64,000 nucleotides of DNA, taken from positions 1 through 64,000 of the forward strand of contig DVKC01000030.1 of the NCBI GenBank assembly GCA_018716295.1. The letters run 5' to 3'. Origin of the DNA: Candidatus Avimuribaculum pullicola. Its GTDB lineage: Bacteria > Bacteroidota > Bacteroidia > Bacteroidales > Muribaculaceae. Numbering within the stretch: the first letter of the stretch is position 1; every line of letters begins with the position of its first letter. Under the pieces are notes generated by a model. That model was not told the origin of the DNA. It worked only from the letters and a program-made list of their open reading frames with translations, and did no database searches. The translations under genes were made by a program, and so were the position numbers. Below, piece by piece: positions 53,965-64,000 of the stretch.

Positions 53965-53993
53965 CAAAGATATGCAATAGTTTTTAAAAACAA
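53965..53993 (-). promoter_or_regulatory. Promoter of the aromatic amino-acid operon
   Basis: Minus-strand TTG (53991-53993), 18 nt, TATCTTTG (53965-53972). It lies directly upstream of the leader peptide, giving an attenuated leader of about 180 nt. Confidence 0.78.
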
Positions 53994-54042
53994 GCATTTT
54001 TTGAAAATATTTTTGTATTCAGTGGAAAAAATGTCGTTTTAG

Positions 54043-54300
54043 TTAACTTTTGCCGTCATCTTGCTTTTCCTTTTCATCGGCATACGTCGTGTACATCTTT
54101 TCTTCTTCTTGCCTGGCTTTTTGTTTTTCGCGGTATTTCAGTGTGAAATGCAAGGCGACGATTATGGCAAGTGTAATGACTATTATGCCGAAGTAGTAGG
54201 CATAACGTCCTGCTTGCAAGTGTGGCAGTCCGATATAGGCCATGAAAGCAAGATATGCCAACAGCAGCAGCGGAACTATTGTAGATTTCTTAATCTTCAT
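54043..54300 (-). CDS. Small two-TM membrane protein
   Basis: An 85-residue protein with TM segments about 8-27 and 33-54 and a charged cytoplasmic tail (KYREKQKARQEEEKM). Unknown function. Its start overlaps the exonuclease stop by 11 nt, so it belongs to the bio operon transcript. Confidence 0.65.
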   Translation of the reverse strand: MKIKKSTIVPLLLLAYLAFMAYIGLPHLQAGRYAYYFGIIVITLAIIVALHFTLKYREKQKARQEEEKMYTTYADEKEKQDDGKS

Positions 54301-54910
54301 TTTCTTCGTGGATAATGTATTCCGATTCCTCGGGATTGAATTTTTGGGAATTTAGGTAATTGTAAATTTTCAGGCACGCCCAAGCATCGATGGCTGCATA
54401 TTCTTGTTGTGCGACGGTGAGTGTGTCGGCTTCCCAGTTTGACAGTCGTTGTCCTTTTGAGATGCGTTTGCCGAAGAGTATTGCATAGATTTTTTGCAAG
54501 CTGGCATCGGCTATTGAATATTGAGGAACTACTTTCTGCAGATCGACAAATCCAAGCATATTGGCATCATACCCTTTGTGTATTACACCGAAGTCGTCTT
54601 TCAGTGAAAGCCCGACTTTGGTGATTTGGGAGTCTTCGAGGAACAAGCGTAATGACGTGGGTATGCCAATCTTGTTGATTCGCAACAGGTAGCAATCGTC
54701 CATGGTGGATATTTGCATAAGAGCCACATTGTGGGATACGCCTTTTTTGAACGATGGGCGGGTTTCGGTGTCGAAGCCAAGTGTTGTTGCACCTTTGAGT
54801 TCGGCGAGTGCCTTATCGAGTTTGGGCAAGGTATCGACGACGTGTATCTTTCCAGTGAAAGACACACGGTCGAGCGCCGATAATTGTTCTTTACTGATGG
54901 ATATTTTCAT
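54290..54910 (-). CDS. 3'-5' exonuclease domain protein (DEDDy, RNase D-like)
   Basis: A 206-residue single-domain nuclease. DEDDy motifs: LGFDTETRPSF (Exo I, Asp-Glu), KVGLSLKDDFGVI (Exo II) and QQEYAAIDAWACLKIY (Exo III with Y-x3-D). It lacks the HRDC domains of RNase D. It likely acts on RNA or DNA ends. It is 2 bp after bioD in the same operon. Confidence 0.85.
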   Translation of the reverse strand: MKISISKEQLSALDRVSFTGKIHVVDTLPKLDKALAELKGATTLGFDTETRPSFKKGVSHNVALMQISTMDDCYLLRINKIGIPTSLRLFLEDSQITKVGLSLKDDFGVIHKGYDANMLGFVDLQKVVPQYSIADASLQKIYAILFGKRISKGQRLSNWEADTLTVAQQEYAAIDAWACLKIYNYLNSQKFNPEESEYIIHEENED

Positions 54911-54912
54911 TG

Positions 54913-55557
54913 TTACACGTCTAATCGGGGCATTACCAGAAATTCGGTGTCTGGCGATTGCCGTGAAAAAAATCTTTTTAAGTACCTTTGGTTGTCTTGG
55001 GCGATAACAGGGTCGTCGTCGAAAAAGGAGTTGTATATGACAATGGGCATGTCGATACCACGGCTTTTGATTGCCTCGAACGACAGTATGGTGTGGTTGA
55101 GAGAGCCAAGTGAGCCGTTGGTGACCAATGCTACAGGGTATTTCCTGTCGCGGATAAAGTCGATGGTGAGGTAATCATCGGTGATGGGTACCATCAGCCC
55201 TCCCGCGCCTTCAACCAACACTTTGTCGTATCTTGTCGCCAGACTGGCAGTGGCTTCATCGATTCGGTGCAAGTCGATGTCCCGATGATCGATTGCTGCG
55301 GCAAGGTGTGGTGAAGCAGGATATGTGAATATGACTGGTGCGGTGGTGTGGTCGATGTCGTCGCTGGTGGGTGAAATATTCATGATTCGGCGGTGGATAT
55401 CGATGTCTTCCGACGAGCCAGTGTTGCCTGTTTGAATCATTTTTTGTGTGATGACACTATAGCCTGTGGCCGCCAATCGGCAAGCCAGCCACCCGGTGGC
55501 GTAACTCTTGCCTATGTTTGTGCCTATTCCACTGATGAATATTATTTTATTTGTCAT
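54913..55557 (-). CDS. bioD: Dethiobiotin synthetase
   Basis: A 214-residue ATP-dependent carboxylase forming dethiobiotin from DAPA. P-loop ISGIGTNIGKSYATGWL, catalytic Lys in TQKM, and VEGAGGLMVPI are visible. Start overlaps the bioGC stop by 4 nt. Confidence 0.93.
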   Translation of the reverse strand: MTNKIIFISGIGTNIGKSYATGWLACRLAATGYSVITQKMIQTGNTGSSEDIDIHRRIMNISPTSDDIDHTTAPVIFTYPASPHLAAAIDHRDIDLHRIDEATASLATRYDKVLVEGAGGLMVPITDDYLTIDFIRDRKYPVALVTNGSLGSLNHTILSFEAIKSRGIDMPIVIYNSFFDDDPVIAQDNQRYLKRFFSRQSPDTEFLVMPRLDV

Positions 55558-56969
55558 TTTTTTATTGCTATTATGTATATGGGGTTATAAGTGAGCGGGA
55601 ATTTTCCGCCAACTTGTGGATAATTCATCAAGAGGCGTTTTATTGTGCCGCTTGATGCCTTCTTGTTGTTGATTGAGTTCACACCAGTTGATTGGATATG
55701 CCTTAACACATCTAATGGGGTGTCGAAAAGCATTGTTTCGTGCTGTTCGTTTATCAAAACGATGTCAAAGTTACGTTTTATTTCGTTATAATACCAGTCA
55801 GCCCCTTTATAATTAAGAGATATTTTGATACTCTCCTTGATTTCTTTCATATTGTTGCTGCCAAATGTCGATATGACAATGGCACCACCATGCTTGAGCC
55901 ATCGATGAATGCGGTTGAAGAACAAGGGCAGGTTCTCCAGCCATTGTATTGCCGACGAAGAAACTATGTAATCGAATGAATGTGCTGGAAATGTGAGTTG
56001 TTCGGCATCTTTTTCGATAAACATGTAATCGGTGACATTGAGGTTGAGTGTGACTGTGGGCACATGGCACAGGTCGTTGAGAACAAGTTTCGCCGGATAT
56101 GCGCTGGTGGCATAAAGGCGTGTAAGGAAACCTGTGCCGCAACCTATTTCCAGGATTTCGGCATCATTTTTTATCCCTATGGTCGATTTCCATAGGTCGT
56201 GCAATGTGGTTGCGATTTTTTGCTGTATGGAGGCATTATTGTCATAAGTGCCGCCGTTCAAGCTGTTGGCAAAGCGTTGTTTTATGAGTTTCTTATTGAT
56301 GATGTTGCCATTTATCAGCGTTTCAAGGTCGTCGGGGAAGTGTGCGCTGGTTTCGTCAATTTCTATTGTGTCGCATAGCCCTTCCCAGCCAGTCATTTGG
56401 TTTTCAAAGGGGAAAATCAAGTCGCATTTCGATGCAATGGCTTTGTCCCAATGCACAGGGGGGTAGTTGCCCGATGATGCGGCTGTGTCGATGGCAACCA
56501 ACTCGTCGTGTAGCGATTGGAGCGAGCGCGATGGCAGCATGGTAATCCATTGGGCATATTTGGACTGGCTGCCACAAATGCGTCGATGGAATTTTGCCAG
56601 CGAGCGTTCCGACAGGTTGTCGCGAGTTGCGCAGAATAAGTTGCGAGGTATTCCGCATCTATCGTCGATGGGGAATTGCGTACCGTTGATTGCCATTTTA
56701 AATACTATGGGCAGTTGCGGGTTACGGTGCATGAATGCTGTGGCTGCAAATATGCCGAACGACCAGGCAAATAGGTAAATGCTTTGATACTCCCGTAATA
56801 TCGACAAGTCGATTTCAAGATTGCTGTAGTCCCATACCACAGCCATGTCGCAATCTATGGCCATATTCCTGAATGGAGTGGCATCCATGCCCCAGCCAGC
56901 AAAGAATAATGCTATCGACTTGCTGCCTATGTTGGCGCAGCTGGCGTTGGTGATTAGTTCGCAATTCAT
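55554..56969 (-). CDS. bioGC: BioG-BioC fusion: pimeloyl-ACP methyl esterase / malonyl-ACP O-methyltransferase
   Basis: A 471-residue two-domain protein. Residues about 1-215 are a BioG (DUF452) alpha/beta hydrolase: FFAGWGMDATPF and FAWSFGIFAA, with the nucleophile Ser in WSFG. Residues about 225-471 are the BioC methyltransferase: ILEIGCGTGFLTRLY (SAM loop) and FDYIVSSSAIQWLENL. BioC methylates malonyl-ACP so pimelate can be made by fatty-acid enzymes; BioG removes the methyl group at the end. Both steps thus sit in one polypeptide. 4-nt overlaps join it to bioF and bioD. Confidence 0.92.
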   Translation of the reverse strand: MNCELITNASCANIGSKSIALFFAGWGMDATPFRNMAIDCDMAVVWDYSNLEIDLSILREYQSIYLFAWSFGIFAATAFMHRNPQLPIVFKMAINGTQFPIDDRCGIPRNLFCATRDNLSERSLAKFHRRICGSQSKYAQWITMLPSRSLQSLHDELVAIDTAASSGNYPPVHWDKAIASKCDLIFPFENQMTGWEGLCDTIEIDETSAHFPDDLETLINGNIINKKLIKQRFANSLNGGTYDNNASIQQKIATTLHDLWKSTIGIKNDAEILEIGCGTGFLTRLYATSAYPAKLVLNDLCHVPTVTLNLNVTDYMFIEKDAEQLTFPAHSFDYIVSSSAIQWLENLPLFFNRIHRWLKHGGAIVISTFGSNNMKEIKESIKISLNYKGADWYYNEIKRNFDIVLINEQHETMLFDTPLDVLRHIQSTGVNSINNKKASSGTIKRLLMNYPQVGGKFPLTYNPIYIIAIKK

Positions 56970-58096
56970 TGCTGCAATAGTGTTTTTAAGTCTGTCAACA
57001 AGTCGTCTATGGTCGTATCGGGAAGTGTGGCGGTGAGGCTGAAGCGGATACGTTCTGTCCCAGCTGGCACAGTCGGAGTGCGTATGGGCAGGGCGATGTA
57101 ACCAAGCGTGCGCAGCGTGTGTGACAGTTCAAGGACTTTGTGGGAATCGCCAACAATGAGCGGTACTATTTGCGATTGGCTGGCATGGTCATAGCCAAGT
57201 GCCAATAAGCCTTCGGCCAAGTGTCGGGCAATATCCAGCAGGTGTTTCCGTTCGGCTTCCATATTGATGATGTGCGTCACAATCAGTTGTGACCATGCGC
57301 AGTTGATGGGAGGAAGCATGGTGGAAAAGATGAAGCTGCGGGCTGTGTTTATAAGAAAATCTTTTGTGGCAGCATCAGTTATGGCAAAAGCACCGACCGA
57401 AGCTCCAGCCTTGCCGAGTGTCCCAATTATAATGTCAATATCGTTGATAACACCGTCGCGCTCGCACACACCAAGCCCTCTTTTCCCGAAAACGCCAAAT
57501 CCGTGGGCTTCATCGACATATAATCGAGTACCGGGATTTTCTTTTTTGATTTTTACAAGAAGTGGCAAATTGCAGATGTCGCCATCCATGCTGAACACCG
57601 ACTCGGTGATTACTAATATATCGCTGTGCTTGCTGCGGTTGGCTCGGATGATTTCTTGCAAATGGTCGAGGTCGTTATGCCGAAATCGCACGAAACGCGC
57701 ACGCGATAGTATGATGCCGTCGATTATGCTTGCATGAACCAGTTTGTCGCACACAATGAGTGTGTTTTTGCTTGTGATTGCAGGGATTATTCCGCTGTTG
57801 GCATGGTATCCGCTATTGAAAAGGAGGGCATTGCGCCCGTATAGCGAGCCAAGCAAATCTTCGAGGTTTGTGTAGCTTTGTTGGTGCAACGATAACAGTC
57901 GTGACGCAGATGCAGTCATAGGATATTGCCTGTTTCCGTTGCTGAAAAATTCGTTTTGCAACTGCTGGTTTGCGGCAAGTCCCAAGTAGTCGTTCGACGA
58001 TAGGTCTATCAGTCCACTTTGTGACAGGTGCGGCCCTATGGAGCGTAGATTGCCACTCATGCGTAGTGTATCAAGGTGTTTGGTTATGTCGTTCAT
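56966..58096 (-). CDS. bioF: 8-amino-7-oxononanoate synthase
   Basis: A 376-residue PLP enzyme condensing pimeloyl-ACP and alanine. It has [37 protein letters not shown] and the PLP Lys in [13 protein letters not shown]. Four-nt overlaps with bioA and bioGC show a tight operon. Confidence 0.95.
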   Translation of the reverse strand: MNDITKHLDTLRMSGNLRSIGPHLSQSGLIDLSSNDYLGLAANQQLQNEFFSNGNRQYPMTASASRLLSLHQQSYTNLEDLLGSLYGRNALLFNSGYHANSGIIPAITSKNTLIVCDKLVHASIIDGIILSRARFVRFRHNDLDHLQEIIRANRSKHSDILVITESVFSMDGDICNLPLLVKIKKENPGTRLYVDEAHGFGVFGKRGLGVCERDGVINDIDIIIGTLGKAGASVGAFAITDAATKDFLINTARSFIFSTMLPPINCAWSQLIVTHIINMEAERKHLLDIARHLAEGLLALGYDHASQSQIVPLIVGDSHKVLELSHTLRTLGYIALPIRTPTVPAGTERIRFSLTATLPDTTIDDLLTDLKTLLQQ

Positions 58097-59370
58097 GAAG
58101 GGCGTATGATTTCTAAGAGTCGTGTTATTAATGTTTCAAGGTCGTTGTCGCCGATGATGAACGGAGGCATGATATATACCAGTCGCCCGAAAGGACGTAC
58201 CCAGATGCCTTTTTCGACGCATTGGGCCTGGAATGCGGCAATGTTGACAGGTTCGTTCATCTCGATGACACCGATAGCACCGAGTATTCGCACGTCGGCA
58301 ACGTTGGAATATCGGCGAGCCTCGGGCATGAGGTGTTTCATTATGGATTCAATGTGGGCTACCTTGCCTTGCCAGTCGTAGGAGAGCAGCAAGTTAACCG
58401 AAGCTAATGCCACGGCGCAAGCCAGCGGATTGCCCATGAAAGTAGGGCCATGCATCATCACGCCCGCTTCGCCATGAGAAATGGTGTCGGCCACATCGCG
58501 AGATGTCGCCACTGCACTCATTGTCATGTAGCCGCCAGTGAGGGCTTTTCCTATGCAGATGATGTCGGGCATTACATTGGCATGTTGCCAGGCAAACAGC
58601 CGACCTGTGCGCCCAAATCCAGTTGCAATCTCATCGAATATGAGGTATATATCATATTTGTCGCACAGTTGGCGAGCCTTTACCAGATAGTTGGGGTGGT
58701 AGAACCTCATACCTCCGGCACCTTGCACTATTGGTTCGAGAATAAGGCCAGCTATTTCGTCGTGGTGCAGTGTGATGATTTGTTCGAGTTCTGCTGTGCA
58801 ATTTTCGTCCCATCTGTCGTGGAAGCGGCATGAAGGGGCAGGAGCGAAGTACCTGACGTTGAGGGCTGGTCCAAACATGCTGTGCATGCCCGTTACAGGG
58901 TCGCAAACCGACATTGCATTCCATGTGTCGCCATGGTATCCCGAGCGGATTGTGACAAAGTTGGTTTTACGAGTGTTGCCGTATTTAGCTATAGAGGCCT
59001 GCATTGCCATTTTCATGGCGACTTCAACGGCAACAGAGCCAGAGTCGGCATAGAAAATGTTGTTCATGTTTGGGGGTAGTATCGATAGCAGCAGTTTGCC
59101 GAGGTCGATGGCCGGTTGGTGAGTGAGTCCTCCAAACATTATGTGCGACATGCGGTCGATTTGTTCCTTGGCGGCATTGTTCAGTACAGGGTGATTATAG
59201 CCATGTACGGCAGCCCACCACGACGACATTCCATCTATGAGCTTGGTGCCGTCTTCAAGTGTTATTTCCACTCCGTATGCCGATGCCACCTTGTAGGTGG
59301 GCAATGGGTTGATGGTGGAAGTGTATGGATGCCACAAGTGGTCGTGGTCGAAAGTGTCAATATTGTTCAT
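58093..59370 (-). CDS. bioA: Adenosylmethionine-8-amino-7-oxononanoate aminotransferase
   Basis: A 425-residue class III aminotransferase making DAPA with SAM as amino donor. It has [51 protein letters not shown] and the PLP Lys in [11 protein letters not shown]. It begins 13 bp after dnaG on the same strand. bioB is not in the window. Confidence 0.96.
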   Translation of the reverse strand: MNNIDTFDHDHLWHPYTSTINPLPTYKVASAYGVEITLEDGTKLIDGMSSWWAAVHGYNHPVLNNAAKEQIDRMSHIMFGGLTHQPAIDLGKLLLSILPPNMNNIFYADSGSVAVEVAMKMAMQASIAKYGNTRKTNFVTIRSGYHGDTWNAMSVCDPVTGMHSMFGPALNVRYFAPAPSCRFHDRWDENCTAELEQIITLHHDEIAGLILEPIVQGAGGMRFYHPNYLVKARQLCDKYDIYLIFDEIATGFGRTGRLFAWQHANVMPDIICIGKALTGGYMTMSAVATSRDVADTISHGEAGVMMHGPTFMGNPLACAVALASVNLLLSYDWQGKVAHIESIMKHLMPEARRYSNVADVRILGAIGVIEMNEPVNIAAFQAQCVEKGIWVRPFGRLVYIMPPFIIGDNDLETLITRLLEIIRPS

Positions 59371-59383
59371 AATGTGAGTAAAA

Positions 59384-61555
59384 TTATATTTTGGGATTTA
59401 CAACCCGTTCACCGAGGTATTTTGCCAGTTGCGAGCGCAATGCAAATAGGTCTTGCATCTGTTTGAGCAGGTTCTCGACTTTTGTGGGATCCTCTTCGGT
59501 TTCAAGTTGTTTCCTAATATCTTTTATTTGGCATAATATGAGTGTCGATTTCCAGTTGTAAATCGCTTCGGGGACAAGCGTTATTAGTTTGTCATACTCG
59601 GTTTGCACCTTGTTGTACTTGGTGTGTATCTTGCTTAAGTGGTATTTTTCGCTGACGAGTTTTATCGACATTTGTCTTACCTCGTCGTCTTCGCTTGAGC
59701 ATAATATTTTTTCGATATAATTGTTGCGGAATGTAGTCAGCTGTTCATCTCGGTATTGTTCGAGTTCTGCATCAATGCGTTTTTCTCGCATGTTTATCTC
59801 GTCAAGGCTTTGGCATTCCTGACGAATCTGTTCTATGCTTTGGCTTCGGCGGGTATTGCACTCTTCATCGAGTTTTTGCTTGTATGTTTCCATTGTAGGG
59901 TTGAAATTTCCAATAAGTCCAAGAGCCATTCCATAGATTTTTGAAAATATGTGGTTGGTGAAGTGCATTTCATCAAGCGTCAATTCATTGTCGATGTATT
60001 CGAGCAGTGTCAGGCGCGTTGGTGTTTCGGTTTCGTAATTTTCATCGATGGCATCGCAAAAATCGCTCATGCCATATTTTATTATGTAGCGAGTTACGGC
60101 TTCTTCGTAAGGGTATAACAGCTTGGACTTCTCGTTGTCTGATGGTACATTATTGCTGACGGCGACCTTTTCCCCGTTTGTGTTTGGTTGCGTTGAGATG
60201 GTTTGCTGTTGGGCTTGAGGGGCATTGTTGCGCTGGTAGCTTTTCTTGCGAGCTTCGATGATGTTGCGTTCTACGGCGTTTTTTAACACCTGTTCATCGA
60301 TGTCGAGCAGCCGGCTACATTCCTGTGTATAAACCGAACGGTTGATAGGGAACGGAATGACCGATATGGATTTCACCACGTCGGTAATGACTTCAGAGCG
60401 TTTTATCGGGTCGTTTTCACAACCTTGCAGCAGAATGCGTATTTTAAATCGTATGAAATCTTCTTCGTGCTCGTCGATGAAAGCTTGTATTTCACTTGAC
60501 GAGTGCTTGCGTGAAAAGCTGTCGGGGTCGTCGCCATCGGGCAGTAAAAGCACCTTTATGTTAAGGCCCTCGGCAAGTAGCAGGTCGATGCTGCGCAGTG
60601 ATGCCTTAATGCCCGCAGAGTCGCCATCGTAAAGTACGGTAACATTGTCGGTGAAACGGTGTATAAGGCGTATTTGCCCCTCGGTCAGTGAAGTTCCCGA
60701 TGATGCCACGGTGTTTTCAAATCCCGATTGGTGCATCGAGATGACATCGGCGTACCCCTCTACAAGGAAACATTTGTCGTGTTTTGTGATGGCCTGTTTG
60801 GCCTGGTACAAGCCATAAAGCTCGTTGCTTTTTTTGTAAATCAGCGATTCGGGCGAATTTACATATTTGGCCTTGTCGTGCTTGAGTGTGCGTCCGCCGA
60901 ATGCAATGATTTTGCCAGCCAAGTTTAGTACAGGGAACATTACCCGCCCCCTGAAACGGTCATATCCGCCACTTTGCCCATCGTTGCTGGCAATGCATAA
61001 TCCAGTTTCAAACAGGTATCGAGGGTTGTATCCATTGGCCACCATTGCGTCGTAAAGGTCGCTACGCTTGTCGATGGAGTAGCCCAGGTGGAAGCGACGT
61101 ATCATTTGCTCGGAGAAACCACGTTCGTTGAAATATGCAAGTCCAATATTCCGCCCTTCGTTAGTCCCGAATAAGTTCTGCTCAAAGTGCTTGCATGCAT
61201 TCTCATTGATAATGAGCATACTTTCGCGGTCAGATTGCTCTATTTTTTCTTCGTCGGTAAGTTCGCGTTCGTGTATTTCTATGTGGTATTTGTTGGCAAG
61301 GTATTTTAGAGCCTCGTAGTATGACAGTTGTTCGTGTTCCATTATGAAGTTAACAGGACTTCCACCTTTCCCGCAACTGAAGCAATGGCAAATGCCCTTG
61401 GCGCGCGAAACGCTGAATGAAGGAGTTTTCTCATTGTGGAAAGGGCACAAGCCCACGTAGTTGGCTCCGCGCCGTTTTAGGCTTACGAAGTCGGAAACGA
61501 CATCAACGATGTCGGCAGCATCGAGAATTTGAGCAACGGTAGCTTTATCAATCAT
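59384..61555 (-). CDS. dnaG: DNA primase
   Basis: A 723-residue replicative primase. The N-terminal zinc-binding domain has [14 protein letters not shown] and [10 protein letters not shown]. The RNA-polymerase core includes the TOPRIM segment [34 protein letters not shown] and YDGDSAG. The C-terminal helicase-binding region (about 440-723) is long and rich in Glu, Gln and Arg, predicted helical. It has its own promoter; read-through probably feeds the bio genes. Confidence 0.96.
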   Translation of the reverse strand: MIDKATVAQILDAADIVDVVSDFVSLKRRGANYVGLCPFHNEKTPSFSVSRAKGICHCFSCGKGGSPVNFIMEHEQLSYYEALKYLANKYHIEIHERELTDEEKIEQSDRESMLIINENACKHFEQNLFGTNEGRNIGLAYFNERGFSEQMIRRFHLGYSIDKRSDLYDAMVANGYNPRYLFETGLCIASNDGQSGGYDRFRGRVMFPVLNLAGKIIAFGGRTLKHDKAKYVNSPESLIYKKSNELYGLYQAKQAITKHDKCFLVEGYADVISMHQSGFENTVASSGTSLTEGQIRLIHRFTDNVTVLYDGDSAGIKASLRSIDLLLAEGLNIKVLLLPDGDDPDSFSRKHSSSEIQAFIDEHEEDFIRFKIRILLQGCENDPIKRSEVITDVVKSISVIPFPINRSVYTQECSRLLDIDEQVLKNAVERNIIEARKKSYQRNNAPQAQQQTISTQPNTNGEKVAVSNNVPSDNEKSKLLYPYEEAVTRYIIKYGMSDFCDAIDENYETETPTRLTLLEYIDNELTLDEMHFTNHIFSKIYGMALGLIGNFNPTMETYKQKLDEECNTRRSQSIEQIRQECQSLDEINMREKRIDAELEQYRDEQLTTFRNNYIEKILCSSEDDEVRQMSIKLVSEKYHLSKIHTKYNKVQTEYDKLITLVPEAIYNWKSTLILCQIKDIRKQLETEEDPTKVENLLKQMQDLFALRSQLAKYLGERVVNPKI

Positions 61556-61575
61556 TGGTTTAAAATTATCAAGTG

Positions 61576-61606
61576 CGAAATTACTAATAATATCGCGTTT
61601 TCACAA
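61576..61606 (-). promoter_or_regulatory. dnaG promoter
   Basis: Minus-strand TTG (61604-61606), 20 nt, TAATTTCG (61576-61583), one mismatch from TAnnTTTG, 20 nt before the dnaG start. Confidence 0.6.
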
Positions 61607-61770
61607 TCACAGTGTGGCGGCAGTGCGGGCTTGGTATTTGTAGGTTGTTATTTGGTATGTTATTATGAGGCTTGCGATTTTTTAAGAAACTATTTGTTGG
61701 CGGTGTGAGTTTTTTTTGCGAAATTTGCGAAAAATAAAGCATATTATATAACCTATATATTATAAAACTT

Positions 61771-63423
61771 ATGACAAAGAAGAGCGCATTGCAGAAGGCT
61801 CGTGCTGCCTATCAACCCAAGTTGCCCTCGGCACTTTGGGGTGCAGTGAAAGCCGTGGAAGGCGAGCCGACCCAGTCGGTAGCCGACCAGGAAGAAATTA
61901 AGGCATTGTTCCCCAACACTTACGGGTTGCCTGAATTGACTTTCGAGAAAGATCCCAAGCCTGCCAAGGTTACAACTCCGTTTAACGTGGGTGTTATCTT
62001 GTCGGGTGGTCAAGCTCCTGGCGGGCACAATGTCATCAGCGGCTTGTTCGACGGCATCAAGGCTATAAACAAGGAGTGCCGCCTTTATGGCTTCCTCATG
62101 GGACCTGGCGGACTTGTTGACCACCAGTATATCGAACTCACATCGAGCATTATCGACGAGTATCGCAATACGGGTGGTTTTGATATTATTGGTTCGGGGC
62201 GTACAAAGCTCGAAGAGGTTGAGCAATTCGAGAAAGGTCTTGAAATCCTCCGTGAACTCAATATCAAGGCACTTGTAATTATAGGTGGTGACGATTCCAA
62301 TACCAATGCTTGTGTGCTTGCCGAGTATTACAAGGCTCATAATGCCGGCGTACAGGTGATCGGTTGCCCGAAAACTATTGATGGCGACTTGAAGAACGAC
62401 ATGATTGAAACTTCATTTGGTTTCGATACAGCTACTAAGGTTTATTCTGAAGTTATCGGCAACATACAACGTGACTGCAACTCGGCCAAGAAGTATTGGC
62501 ACTTTATCAAGTTGATGGGTCGCTCGGCTTCGCACATTGCACTTGAGTGCGCTTTGCAGGTACAGCCTAACTATTGCATTATCAGCGAGGAAGTTGAAGC
62601 AAAGAACCAGACTCTCGACGACATCGTGAGCGGCATTGCTGCTGTTGTTGCCAAGCGTGCAGAGAATGGCGACAACTTCGGTACTGTGCTTATCCCAGAA
62701 GGACTTATCGAGTTTATCCCGGCAATGAAGGCTCTTATCGCAGAACTCAACGACTTGCTCGCACACACTCCTGACTTTGCAGCAAAGAGCGAGGACGAGC
62801 AACGCAGCTTTGTTATTGCTAACTTGAAGCCCGAAAATGCAAAGATATTTGAAAGCCTGCCTAAGGGCGTAGCTCGCCAGCTGACACTCGACCGTGACCC
62901 TCATGGCAACGTACAAGTGTCGCTTATCGAAACCGAGAAGTTGCTTAGCGAGATGGTAGGCAAGAAACTTGCCGATATGAAGGCCGCTGGCAAGTATGTT
63001 GGCAAGTTTGCCGCACAACACCACTTCTTCGGTTACGAAGGCCGTTGTGCCGACCCGTCGAATTTCGATGCCGACTATTGCTATGCACTCGGTTATAATG
63101 CCGCACAGCTCATCAATTGTGGCGCAACGGGTTATATGTCGTCGGTTCGCAACCTCACCAAGCCATCGGTTCAATGGGTTGCAGGTGGCATACCTATCAC
63201 GATGATGATGAACATGGAACGCCGCAATGGCAAGATGAAGCCCGTAATTCAAAAGGCTCTCGTTGACCTCAATGGCAAGCCATTCAAGAAATTTGCAGAA
63301 CAACGTGACGAGTGGGCATTGAATACATGCTACATGTATCCTGGCCCGATACAATACTTCGGCCCTGCCGAGGTATGTGACCAGCCATCACGTACACTCT
63401 ATTACGAGCAAGACGGCAAGTAA
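61771..63423 (+). CDS. pfp: Diphosphate--fructose-6-phosphate 1-phosphotransferase
   Basis: A 550-residue PPi-dependent phosphofructokinase (long type). [11 protein letters not shown] carries Asp174-Asp175, where the second Asp selects PPi over [14 protein letters not shown] (Lys201, Asp204, Asp206) is the catalytic loop. [15 protein letters not shown] and [21 protein letters not shown] are family segments. It runs reversibly in glycolysis and gluconeogenesis using pyrophosphate. Codon use suggests high expression. A leader of AT-rich sequence precedes it without a consensus promoter I can place. Confidence 0.96.
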   Translation: MTKKSALQKARAAYQPKLPSALWGAVKAVEGEPTQSVADQEEIKALFPNTYGLPELTFEKDPKPAKVTTPFNVGVILSGGQAPGGHNVISGLFDGIKAINKECRLYGFLMGPGGLVDHQYIELTSSIIDEYRNTGGFDIIGSGRTKLEEVEQFEKGLEILRELNIKALVIIGGDDSNTNACVLAEYYKAHNAGVQVIGCPKTIDGDLKNDMIETSFGFDTATKVYSEVIGNIQRDCNSAKKYWHFIKLMGRSASHIALECALQVQPNYCIISEEVEAKNQTLDDIVSGIAAVVAKRAENGDNFGTVLIPEGLIEFIPAMKALIAELNDLLAHTPDFAAKSEDEQRSFVIANLKPENAKIFESLPKGVARQLTLDRDPHGNVQVSLIETEKLLSEMVGKKLADMKAAGKYVGKFAAQHHFFGYEGRCADPSNFDADYCYALGYNAAQLINCGATGYMSSVRNLTKPSVQWVAGGIPITMMMNMERRNGKMKPVIQKALVDLNGKPFKKFAEQRDEWALNTCYMYPGPIQYFGPAEVCDQPSRTLYYEQDGK

Positions 63424-63443
63424 TAGACAAAACATATTTTAAT

Positions 63444-63482
63444 AGCAGCCCCGGTGGTTTACAAGTCCACTGGGGCTGTTGT
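63444..63482 (+). terminator. pfp terminator
   Basis: Stem AGCAGCCCCGGTGG / CCACTGGGGCTGTT (63444-63457 with 63467-63480); only a weak T-tract follows. Confidence 0.65.
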
Positions 63483-63584
63483 CGTTATGTGGAACCGTCA
63501 CTGATAACGAGTGCAGCGCATTGTGAAATGAGTCATAATAAAATAATAAAACTAATTCTTATTTTATTTCCGCAGCAAACATTG

Positions 63585-63592
63585 TATCTTTG
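63585..63592 (+). promoter_or_regulatory. -7 element of the Fur-family gene
   Basis: TATCTTTG matches TAnnTTTG exactly; TTTA stands at the -33 position 19 nt upstream. About 50 nt before the start at 63643. Confidence 0.65.
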
Positions 63593-63642
63593 CATTTGGG
63601 CTTGCCTTGACAATCAAGGGTGACCGAAACGACGAATATGCA

Positions 63643-64000
63643 ATGGTTGACGACAAACAAAGACTTAACGCAAGGAGCAAATTTGCTTCATATCTTGAAA
63701 ACCTGAAGTTGCGCAAAACTCCAGAGCGATTTACGATACTGGATGTCACGCTGTCGTTTAACGAGCATTTTAATGCCGACACTCTGTTTAAACGCATGGA
63801 AGAGGAGGCCTACCATGTGAGCCGGGCTACAGTTTACAATACGCTCGACTTGCTTACTGATTGCGGCCTGTTGCGAAGGCACAGGTTTGGAGAGAATAGC
63901 CAAACGCAATATGAATGCGTGCTCGATACTCCTGTCCACCACCACTTGATATGCACCGAGTGTGGCAAGATAAAGGAGATAAAGGACGCTGAGCTGTTGA
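63643..64000 (+). CDS. Fur-family transcriptional regulator, 5' part
   Basis: The frame is open from the ATG at 63643 to the window end (119 codons; 3' end missing). The winged-helix part has LRKTPERFTILDV and the recognition region YHVSRATVYNTLDLLTDCGLL. The metal region begins with HHHLICTECGKIKEI, which holds the first CxxC of the structural zinc site. Fur, PerR and Zur cannot be told apart without the C-terminus. Confidence 0.88.
   Translation, partial: MVDDKQRLNARSKFASYLENLKLRKTPERFTILDVTLSFNEHFNADTLFKRMEEEAYHVSRATVYNTLDLLTDCGLLRRHRFGENSQTQYECVLDTPVHHHLICTECGKIKEIKDAELL

Noticed and set aside
62413..63354. 313-codon minus-strand ORF opposite pfp
   Set aside because: It is antisense to a highly conserved, codon-optimised enzyme gene.

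Overview
The window looks like a chromosome segment of a gut-type Bacteroidales bacterium, possibly Muribaculaceae-like (the family is inferred; no 16S is visible). Supporting signs are promoters of the Bacteroidota form TTTG-N18-21-TAnnTTTG without Shine-Dalgarno sequences, DUF1599/DoxX/tpiA/SPOR/folE and btuB/btuG synteny, an RprXY-type two-component system, a PPi-dependent phosphofructokinase, an extended ribosomal protein S16 and a BioG-BioC fusion. No phage, plasmid backbone, intact insertion sequence or CRISPR array is visible.

Layout. 1-130: the 3' end of a 5S rRNA gene and its terminator. 140-4,300: an accessory island with a short palindromic element, two diverged copies of a ~370 bp leader repeat, a mini FtsZ/tubulin-like GTPase gene overlapping a two-TM protein gene, a small ORF and a uracil-DNA-glycosylase-fold gene. 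Each leader copy ends 9-10 nt before a start codon. 4,385-8,500: DUF4359-like protein, patatin phospholipase, GH13 amylase-type enzyme, prs. 8,600-13,200: the pstSCAB-phoU operon behind a four-repeat Pho-box-like array; PstC carries a partial PstS-like insert. 13,200-15,370: SRPBCC protein, pyrE, DUF695 protein and a small membrane protein. 15,400-16,330: a second palindromic element, a broken SUMF1 gene and a fold-back (MITE-like) element. 16,380-24,400: lipoprotein, PfkB kinase, the DUF1599-DoxX-tpiA-SPOR-folE block, DUF4251 protein, CPBP protease and a tRNA-dihydrouridine synthase. 24,400-32,900: envelope proteins, rdgB, a short glycosyltransferase-like ORF and an OMPLA-type phospholipase.

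33,060-39,980: a cobalamin-uptake locus with two cobalamin riboswitches, btuB, a BtuG-like propeller lipoprotein and two secreted proteins ending in T9SS-type sorting domains. 39,980-47,640: a metallo-beta-lactamase-fold hydrolase, murB, a lipoprotein, the two-component system, an acyltransferase, tRNA-Gln(CTG), rpsP and a GNAT enzyme. 47,760-54,000: ligA and an aromatic amino-acid operon (pheA, aminotransferase, DAHP synthase-chorismate mutase, tyrA). That operon sits behind an attenuator with a Phe/Tyr-rich leader peptide, MSRFFAYSFFFYFYFK, and a strong terminator. 54,040-61,600: a minus-strand run dnaG-bioA-bioF-bioGC-bioD-exonuclease-membrane protein. 61,770-64,000: pfp and the 5' part of a Fur-family regulator.

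Best leads for undescribed biology: the leader-linked cassettes with the FtsZ-like/membrane pair, the Phe attenuator, and the PstC-PstS chimera under its Pho-box-like array.
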